Shown: in pieces, positions 57,700 to 64,000 of the stretch
How the letters are laid out: the number at the start of each line of letters is the position of its first letter
Position numbering within the stretch: the first letter of the stretch is position 1
DNA from: Chitinophagaceae bacterium
Lineage (GTDB): Bacteria > Bacteroidota > Bacteroidia > Chitinophagales > Chitinophagaceae
Length of the DNA stretch: 64,000 bases
NCBI GenBank assembly: GCA_017307755.1
Contig: JAFKGQ010000025.1
Location: 1 to 64,000 of the forward strand
Reading direction: 5' to 3'
Made by a program: the position numbers and the translations under genes
Notes under the pieces: generated by a model
Seen by the model: only the letters and a program-made list of their open reading frames with translations
Told to the model about the DNA's origin: nothing
Databases searched by the model: none

Positions 57700-58481
57700 T
57701 GATATGTGCAAATATTTCTTTCAGTAATAAGGTATTGATACTGATCGGGATGACTGTCCTTGTGACGACGGGCGTCTTTATGGCCGGCCCAATACCGGAA
57801 TCGGGGCTATACCATGACTTTGCCGACAAACGGCCTTTATTGGGCCTCCCTTATTGTTTGAACGTCATCAGCAACATCCCTTTCATAGCGGTTGGCATCA
57901 TAGGACTGATGATGATAGGGAAGAGTTCCGCTCCCGGGCTGCTGCTCCTGATCTATACGGTACTGTTCGCCGGCGTTTTGCTGACAGGTGTAGGTTCCGC
58001 GTGGTATCACATAGATCCGGATAATAATACGCTTGTGTACGACCGTATCCCGATGACCGTTGTCTTTATGTCCCTGTTGTCCGCTGTGTTGTCTGAATTT
58101 ATCAATCTAAAGCTGGGGGGAATTTTGTTGGCGCCCCTTGTCCTTATCGGGGTGACCAGTGTATTATGGTGGCATTACACGGAGCTCCGGGGAGAAGGGG
58201 ATCTCAGGCTATATGTGCTGGTCCAGTATTACCCGATGTTGCTTATCCCGCTGATCCTTTGGCTCTTTCCTTCAAGGGACGCCGGAAAAGGGGGGCCTTA
58301 TCTCCTGTGGGTTGTCATTTGGTATGTCATTGCGAAGGCCTTTGATATTTTCGACCGGGTCATTTATACTTTCACGGGCTTTATCAGCGGGCATACTTTG
58401 AAACATCTGGCCGCCGCGGCGGCTACCTTTTACCTGGTAAGATTATTTCAATCCAAACACCTCTCATATGGCACCATTTAA
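57699..58481 (+). CDS. CREST family membrane hydrolase (alkaline ceramidase-like)
   Basis: The protein has 260 residues and about seven membrane helices. It carries the three CREST signatures: Ser100-x3-His104 in GVGSAWYHIDPDNN, Asp115 in LVYDRIPMT, and His232-x3-His236 in SGHTLKHLAA. The YHDFADKRPLLGLPYCLNVISNIPF stretch is also typical. Alkaline ceramidases and PAQR receptors use these residues to bind zinc and cleave amide bonds, so a lipid amidase role is likely. Start at ATG 57699, which overlaps the palindrome; ATG 57750 is an alternative. The next gene overlaps its end by 14 bases. Confidence 0.9.
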   Translation: MICANISFSNKVLILIGMTVLVTTGVFMAGPIPESGLYHDFADKRPLLGLPYCLNVISNIPFIAVGIIGLMMIGKSSAPGLLLLIYTVLFAGVLLTGVGSAWYHIDPDNNTLVYDRIPMTVVFMSLLSAVLSEFINLKLGGILLAPLVLIGVTSVLWWHYTELRGEGDLRLYVLVQYYPMLLIPLILWLFPSRDAGKGGPYLLWVVIWYVIAKAFDIFDRVIYTFTGFISGHTLKHLAAAAATFYLVRLFQSKHLSYGTI

Positions 58482-59571
58482 AAGGTCATTGCCTGTCATA
58501 GCGCTTGTGTTTGCGGCCTTGCAGAGCGTTGCGGCTGCTGAACGGCCGGGGTCGAAACTTCCTGTCTCCGACTCTCTTTTACCCATCGGCGCCCGATATA
58601 TTGAAAGGGATGATATAGTGCCCGATCTGCTGGAAGCCGAGGCGGATTATGAGCGGACGCGGGACGGGCGTAAAGGTCTGCGCCGGCTGTTGAAAGTAGT
58701 GCAGGTAAAAAGATTGATCCCGGACAGCAGGAGAGGATATAAGCTGTTTACTAACCTGGCAAAATTCTCTGCCAGACTCAAATTATATCCACTGGCGATG
58801 AAGTTTTACAATAAGGCAGGAGAGTATCGAAAGAATACGCTTTTCGCATGGTATCGATCACCTGTATTTTCCGCCTCCGGGCCGGCGGCATCAGACAGCG
58901 TTCAGGGGGTGGCTTTGACCGACAGCGCGGCCTGCTCTTATTTGCAAACGACGGATTCCTTATCGTCGCTGTCCGCACATCCGGCCGGGAATTCACCGCC
59001 TATAGAGGTACGCGATCTCCGGGAGTCGTTTAAAGACGGCAAGACGGCCGTATCCTATGCGTTGATCCTGCACGATAAACAGCCTGTTCCGGGAAAAAGA
59101 AAAGCGTTTACGCATATCAATAATGTAGGGCACATGTTTGTCACGTTGATCAAATACAATTCAGATGGCAGCTTTACGGCGCGGTCATTTGGATTTTACC
59201 CGCATAAAAAGAACATCTTTTCGGCTACGCCCCTGCATGTAAGGTCTCCTTCCGTCTTCAAGGATGATGCGCTGCATGACTGGGATGAGTCCATCGGTAA
59301 GTTTATTTCAGCGACCCGGTTTGAAAAGATCCTGGACCTGCTGGCAAAATGTGACCATGCTACTTATCATCTCAACAGAAACAACTGCACCGACTTTGGC
59401 CTTAGCGTAGCCACGTTGGCGGGGATCAGCATCGCCGACACCCGGGGGACCTGGCCGCTGGGCCGGGGGAACAATCCTGCCAATGCGGGTCAGAGCATGC
59501 TGGAAGGGAAATTCCGGGATACGGATGCCGGTGATCCCGAACCTTTATTTGTATGTAACAATGTACGCTGA
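58468..59571 (+). CDS. Secreted protein with a permuted papain/NlpC-like domain
   Basis: The protein has 367 residues with a signal peptide (1-24). The C-terminal half has the layout of permuted papain-fold (NlpC/P60-like) proteins: a conserved histidine in NNVGHMFVTLIKYN (His222) and, later, the cysteine in LNRNNCTDFGLS (Cys307), with the glycine-rich GTWPLGRGNNPANAGQS afterwards. Such proteins cleave or transfer amides or thioesters, often on cell-wall or lipid substrates. It overlaps the CREST gene by 14 bases and is translationally coupled to it. The family name is not certain. Confidence 0.72.
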   Translation: MAPFKRSLPVIALVFAALQSVAAAERPGSKLPVSDSLLPIGARYIERDDIVPDLLEAEADYERTRDGRKGLRRLLKVVQVKRLIPDSRRGYKLFTNLAKFSARLKLYPLAMKFYNKAGEYRKNTLFAWYRSPVFSASGPAASDSVQGVALTDSAACSYLQTTDSLSSLSAHPAGNSPPIEVRDLRESFKDGKTAVSYALILHDKQPVPGKRKAFTHINNVGHMFVTLIKYNSDGSFTARSFGFYPHKKNIFSATPLHVRSPSVFKDDALHDWDESIGKFISATRFEKILDLLAKCDHATYHLNRNNCTDFGLSVATLAGISIADTRGTWPLGRGNNPANAGQSMLEGKFRDTDAGDPEPLFVCNNVR

Positions 59572-59604
59572 GCTACATTAGAAAACCAAACCAAAACGAT
59601 AATC

Positions 59605-62600
59605 ATGATCCTTTCTACTTGCAAGAGAGTTGTCTTTCGAAGGATAACGGTCTTTTTATACCTTTTATCCCTGATTCCATCCATGCTGAACGCCCAGGAA
59701 AAGATACGCGTGTCGGGGAGGGTGGTTAACGGCTCCGGGGAGGCGCTGGCCGGTGTATCGGTGACTGCCAGGAGTACGAAGACAGGTGGCATCAGCGTTG
59801 TCATTTCCGATGCAGACGGGCATTTTGTCTTTCCCGATCTTCTTTCAAGGGAAAGGTACAGTTTCTCCTTTTCTAATACAGGTTACGAGCCAAAAGATCT
59901 GGCGGCAACGGTAGTCAGACCGGAAGGGCCTGAGCTTTTCGTTCAACTGAAGGAAAGCTTCTTGGCGCTCGACAATGTGGTAGTCGTGGGGTATGGTTCG
60001 CAACGCAGGAAGGAAGTCACCGGCGCCGTGTCGTCGCTACGTGCCGGTGATCTGAAGGATAAGCCGGTGAGCAGCTTTGAGCAGGCCCTGGCGGGTCGGC
60101 TGCCGGGCGTGCAGGTGCTGCAGAATTCGGCGGCCCCGGGCGGGAGCATCAGCGTGCGTATACGGGGCCTTAATTCTATCTCTGCCGGGACAGATCCTTT
60201 GTACGTGATCGATGGATTCCCCCTGTCCAATGATCTGAAAAACCTGCAAGGCAGCACGGATGTCATCAATATCACCGGGCAGGCTTCGTTCCAGAAATCG
60301 CCCGACCCGCTGAGCACGTTGAATACGGATGATATTGAATCCATAGAGGTGCTGAAGGATGCTTCGGCTGCCGCGATCTATGGATCAAGGGCCTCCAATG
60401 GCGTGGTCCTTATCAATACCAAAAAAGGGAAGAAGAGCGGTACGCCCGTCATCGATTACAGTGCATACGGGGGTGTACAGGAAGTCGCAAAAAAGATCAA
60501 ATTGCTCGATGCCTATCAATTTTCCAAACTGGCTTATGACGGGAAAAATAATGCCTACCTGGATGCTTTCCCTAATGCCAGCATCAACGATAACAATATA
60601 GTTCGGGGTAATGCCAGTTACCAGATCCCTCCCGAAATATTGCCTTACCTGGCGGGCACGAAGGGATTGACGAATACCGACTGGCAGGATGCCGTGCTTA
60701 GGAAGGCCCCCATCCAGGACCACAGCTTATCTGCTTCGGGGGGCAACGATAACTTCCAGTATTATATTTCCGGCAACTATTATGATCAGCGGGGTATTGT
60801 CATTCATTCCGGGTATAAGAGATATGGGTTAAGGGCCAACCTTACCGCACAGCTCACTTCGCGGCTCAAAATAGGATTGAACCTGAATCCCAGTTTCGAC
60901 GAGTATGACCTTGTCAACAGCGAAGGTCCATGGACCTTTGACGGTATCCTGAGCAATGCCCTGAAAGCGGCGCCCATTTTCCCTGTGTATAACCCGGATG
61001 GTTCATTCGCTATCAACAGGCAGAATACCTGGGCCTACAGTTTTTCCGGCGGGGAAAATCCGGCCGCGTTGGCTTCGCAGATCAAGGACAAGCTGCGTCA
61101 TGTACGGAACCTTGGCAATATATATGGCGAGTATGAAATCCTCAAAGGGTTGACCTTTAAGACTTTTTTCGGGACCGATATCAATTATTTTGACAGGCAG
61201 TATTACAGGCCGTCGACACTTGGCGCCTACAAGCCAAGCCAGCAGCCCGCACCCACGATACCGAAAGGATCGTCACAGACCGCTACGGCTACCAACTGGA
61301 TCTGGGAGAATACACTGAACTATAAATTCCAGCTGGGCGATGCGCACCATCTGGACGTCCTTGCGGGGTATACTTCTCAAAAGAATACGACCAGGGCGAA
61401 TGAAACCGACGGCACGGGATTTCCCAACGATGCCGTGCAGACCGTCAACGCAGCGACTATCACCAGCGGGACTTCCACGGCTTCCCAATGGTCGCTGCTT
61501 TCTTATCTGGGAAGGATCAATTATAACTTTAGCGATAAATATTTTTTGTCCGCCAGCATCCGTGCAGACGGCTCCTCCAGGTTTGGCGCGCATAATAAAT
61601 GGGGTTATTTCCCGTCCGTATCCGGGGGATGGCTTGTCAGCAGTGAACAATTCTTTAGGGTCGCAGCTGTTTCTGAATTGAAGCTAAGGGTCAGCTATGG
61701 GCTGACCGGCAATTTCCAGATACCGAACTATGCGTCTTACGATCTCCTGGGGTCGAACAACTATGTGCTGGGCGCGGGGAATGGCGTTCTTGTGAACGGG
61801 GCGGGTTTGTCACAACCGGCCAACCCGGACCTGACCTGGGAAAAAACGGCTCAGTTCAATGCAGGCCTCGACATCGGGCTTATAAAGAACAGGATCTACC
61901 TCACGGCCGACTATTATAGCGCTACCACGAGCCATCTGCTGCTGAATGTACCTGTTCCGCTGAGCTCGGGTTTTGGCACCGCCCTGGAGAATCTTGGCAA
62001 GGTGCAGAACAAAGGCGTCGAGTTTGGTGTTCTGACACATAATCTCACGGGCGCTTTTAAATGGACGACCAGCTTTAATATTTCCGTCAATCGCAATAAG
62101 GTACTGCAGCTGGGGCCCGCGGGAACGCCAATCATCTCTGATGGCGGCAATGGTACGATCTCCCAGATATTCATCACCAAGGTCGGCTCGCCCATAGGCA
62201 GTTATTATGGATATGTGAACGGCGGTGTTTTCAGGGATGCCGACGATATCGCAAAAAACCCGCACTATGCGACCGCGAAGCCGGGCGACAGAAAGTTCCT
62301 GGACGTAGGTGGTCCTAACCATAAGCCGGACGGTGTCATCGATGCCAATGACCGGACCTCTATCGGTAGCTATTTCCCGAAGTACATCTGGGGGCTGACC
62401 AATGAGCTCAGTTACCGGGGTTTTGATCTTTCCATTTCATTGCAGGCTGTCCAGGGAGATAAGATCCTGAATCTGCAGCGGCGGTATTTATTTAACAGCG
62501 AAGGGAACGCCAATCAGATGATCGAAGATTGGAACTATTGGAAGTCGCCCACCGACCCGGGGGATGGGAAAGCGATGCGGGCCAACCGGGTAGCAAACGC

Positions 62601-62880
62601 CAACAGCGGGCAGATCAGCTCTTTTCATGTGGAAGACGGTTCTTTTGTACGGCTTCGTAACGTGACGATCGGGTATTCACTTAAGAGCCGCTGGTTTCAT
62701 GACAGGATCAGGGGATTGAGGTTCTATCTCAGCGCCCAGAATCTCCATACCTGGACAAAATACACCGGGTACAACCCGGAGGTAAACGCACGTCCGGACA
62801 GCCCGCTGACGCAGGGGGAAGATTACGGGACATACCCGTTGGCAAAAACCTTTACGGCCGGCGTCCATCTGTCATTCTAA
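59605..62880 (+). CDS. SusC/RagA family TonB-dependent receptor, without STN domain
   Basis: The protein has 1091 residues. A signal peptide (1-30, ending NAQ) is followed directly by the CarboxypepD_reg-like domain (IRVSGRVVNGSGEALAGVSVTARSTK), the plug (VVVGYGSQRRKEVTGAVSSL, FEQALAGRLPGVQVLQN, IRGLNSISAGTDPLYVIDG) and the barrel ending AGVHLSF. There is no STN domain and no sigma/anti-sigma pair close by, so it is a transporter without that signalling arm. It pairs with the SusD gene that starts 14 bases later. The substrate cannot be told from the sequence. Confidence 0.96.
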   Translation: MILSTCKRVVFRRITVFLYLLSLIPSMLNAQEKIRVSGRVVNGSGEALAGVSVTARSTKTGGISVVISDADGHFVFPDLLSRERYSFSFSNTGYEPKDLAATVVRPEGPELFVQLKESFLALDNVVVVGYGSQRRKEVTGAVSSLRAGDLKDKPVSSFEQALAGRLPGVQVLQNSAAPGGSISVRIRGLNSISAGTDPLYVIDGFPLSNDLKNLQGSTDVINITGQASFQKSPDPLSTLNTDDIESIEVLKDASAAAIYGSRASNGVVLINTKKGKKSGTPVIDYSAYGGVQEVAKKIKLLDAYQFSKLAYDGKNNAYLDAFPNASINDNNIVRGNASYQIPPEILPYLAGTKGLTNTDWQDAVLRKAPIQDHSLSASGGNDNFQYYISGNYYDQRGIVIHSGYKRYGLRANLTAQLTSRLKIGLNLNPSFDEYDLVNSEGPWTFDGILSNALKAAPIFPVYNPDGSFAINRQNTWAYSFSGGENPAALASQIKDKLRHVRNLGNIYGEYEILKGLTFKTFFGTDINYFDRQYYRPSTLGAYKPSQQPAPTIPKGSSQTATATNWIWENTLNYKFQLGDAHHLDVLAGYTSQKNTTRANETDGTGFPNDAVQTVNAATITSGTSTASQWSLLSYLGRINYNFSDKYFLSASIRADGSSRFGAHNKWGYFPSVSGGWLVSSEQFFRVAAVSELKLRVSYGLTGNFQIPNYASYDLLGSNNYVLGAGNGVLVNGAGLSQPANPDLTWEKTAQFNAGLDIGLIKNRIYLTADYYSATTSHLLLNVPVPLSSGFGTALENLGKVQNKGVEFGVLTHNLTGAFKWTTSFNISVNRNKVLQLGPAGTPIISDGGNGTISQIFITKVGSPIGSYYGYVNGGVFRDADDIAKNPHYATAKPGDRKFLDVGGPNHKPDGVIDANDRTSIGSYFPKYIWGLTNELSYRGFDLSISLQAVQGDKILNLQRRYLFNSEGNANQMIEDWNYWKSPTDPGDGKAMRANRVANANSGQISSFHVEDGSFVRLRNVTIGYSLKSRWFHDRIRGLRFYLSAQNLHTWTKYTGYNPEVNARPDSPLTQGEDYGTYPLAKTFTAGVHLSF

Positions 62881-62893
62881 AAAATATTACATC

Positions 62894-64000
62894 ATGCATC
62901 CTATATATAAATTACGGAATAACGACATGACATCTTTAAAAATAGCCCTGGCAGCGATCCTGCTTCTGGCAGCCTCGTGCAAAAAAAGTTTTATCGACCT
63001 TGCACCTGTTTCCAACCAGACTACTGCTAATTTCTTCAAGACCGCCGCCGATTTTCAACAGGGCGTGAATGCCGTCTACGATGCTCTGCAAAGCCAGCAG
63101 ACCTATGGAAAGAGCTATTACTACCTGATGGAGGTGCGCAGTGACAACACCGATATTTTCGACCGGGGGGCTAATGCAGGAGCCGCCTCCCAGATCGATC
63201 TTTTTACAGAGGTGACGACCAGTAATTTTATTTCCGACGGCTATGCCGGCTCTTATGTGATCATCGCCCGTGCCAATGCGGTGCTGGACAGGGTCGGGGC
63301 GGCGAATATTCCCGATTCTTCCAAAAAGCAATTCCAGGGGGAGGCCTTGTTCCTCCGGAGCCTGGCTTATTTTAACCTCGTCCGGCTGTATGGCGACGTA
63401 CCGTTGGTCATCAGGACAGAGACGATCAGCCAGTCACAGGCGGATAGACGGAACGCCAAAGGCGAGGTATATGCCCGGATAGAAGGTGATCTGAAAACGG
63501 CGGCTTCTATCCTGCCGGCATCCTATCCGAACGCTGCGGACCAGGGAAGAGTGGTGGCCGGGGCTGCCAGCGCGTTGCTGGGAAAAGTGTATGTGACGGA
63601 GAAGAAATGGACGGATGCGGTGAATACCCTTGCTCCTCTTGTCGGACGTTTTTCATTATTGACAAACTATGGCGACCTTTTCAACGCTGGCAATGCACAG
63701 AATGCAGAAACCATTTTTTCCGTGCGGTACCGGAAAGGTCTGAGCCCTTCGGAGGGTAACACCTATTTCACGGACATGGCGCCGGTGACCATCTACCTCA
63801 ACGGCGCGACGTACGGCGGGTCCAACAATAACCGGCCCACGCATGATATCGCCGCCGCGTATGAGACAGGGGATAAACGGTTTACCGCCTCGCTCGATAC
63901 AACCTACCTGACGAATGCAACGACGGTTCGTAAAGGGAATTTTGTCAAAAAGTATCTTGATCTGCCCGGACCCACGGGTGACGAAGGCAATAGTTTCCCG
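62894..64000 (+). CDS. SusD/RagB family lipoprotein (cut by the window end)
   Basis: The frame is open from ATG 62894 (or 62927, which gives the cleaner signal peptide MTSLKIALAAILLLAASC) to the end of the window, 369 codons without a stop. The lipobox AASC and the stretch KKSFIDLAPVSNQTTANFFKTAADFQQGVNAVYDAL are typical. The helix LFLRSLAYFNLVRLYGDVPLV matches SusD. The C-terminal part is missing only because of the window edge. It is the surface partner of the SusC at 59605. Confidence 0.93.
   Translation, partial: MHPIYKLRNNDMTSLKIALAAILLLAASCKKSFIDLAPVSNQTTANFFKTAADFQQGVNAVYDALQSQQTYGKSYYYLMEVRSDNTDIFDRGANAGAASQIDLFTEVTTSNFISDGYAGSYVIIARANAVLDRVGAANIPDSSKKQFQGEALFLRSLAYFNLVRLYGDVPLVIRTETISQSQADRRNAKGEVYARIEGDLKTAASILPASYPNAADQGRVVAGAASALLGKVYVTEKKWTDAVNTLAPLVGRFSLLTNYGDLFNAGNAQNAETIFSVRYRKGLSPSEGNTYFTDMAPVTIYLNGATYGGSNNNRPTHDIAAAYETGDKRFTASLDTTYLTNATTVRKGNFVKKYLDLPGPTGDEGNSFP

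Overview
The window looks like a chromosomal segment from a Bacteroidota bacterium, most likely a soil-type member of the Chitinophagaceae. The evidence is two SusC/SusD pairs, an ECF sigma/FecR pair, FtsX-type permeases without their own ATPase, LytTR two-component genes, a GldL-like protein, OmpP1/FadL and large beta-barrel proteins, and promoters of the Bacteroidota type (TTG ... TAnnTTTG). Most of it is ordinary accessory chromosome of moderate GC. One clearly AT-rich patch lies at about 43.5-45.0 kb.

Layout. 0-0.6 kb: the 3' end of a group II intron sits inside a DUF1016/YhcG-type nuclease gene. 0.6-7.8 kb: a secreted hydrolase-like protein, GrpB, an FtsX-type permease, two AraC-type regulators, a small SDR and a VOC protein. 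7.8-9.5 kb: a complete hipB-hipS-hipT toxin-antitoxin operon with three evenly spaced palindromes. 9.5-15.4 kb: a LytS/LytR-type two-component pair with a cytochrome-c lipoprotein, facing a TonB-receptor-like barrel protein. 15.4-23.2 kb: a broken SnoaL-like gene, an APH-fold kinase, a PEP-mutase-like enzyme, and a PadR/membrane protein/FtsX permease set. 23.3-36.1 kb: a GH95 alpha-L-fucosidase, an SDR, single-gene regulators, an OmpP1-type protein, a hydrolase, a methyltransferase, a Crp-like regulator, an ABC exporter and a GNAT enzyme.

36.4-42.3 kb holds a methionine operon read leftwards: metB-like, metY-like, metX, a QueF-like gene and homoserine dehydrogenase. It sits behind a textbook promoter, a SAM-I riboswitch and an intrinsic terminator. 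The QueF-like protein lacks the catalytic cysteine, which is unexpected.

42.5-46.0 kb carries a DUF4382 lipoprotein, an AT-rich orphan membrane protein and a HigA-like/AbiEii toxin-antitoxin pair. 46.0-55.7 kb is a polysaccharide-utilisation-type locus: ECF sigma factor, FecR anti-sigma, SusC with an STN domain, SusD and a GH63-like glycosidase. 55.7-59.6 kb holds a PhyH dioxygenase, a DUF1684 protein, a CREST-family (ceramidase-like) membrane hydrolase and a papain/NlpC-like secreted protein. Two near-identical palindromes sit in front of these genes, so they look like one regulated module, possibly acting on lipids. The window ends in a second SusC/SusD pair whose SusD is cut by the window edge.

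The points most worth following up are the palindrome-linked lipid-type module, the cysteine-less QueF homologue in the methionine operon, the hipBST operator array, and the intron-split nuclease gene.
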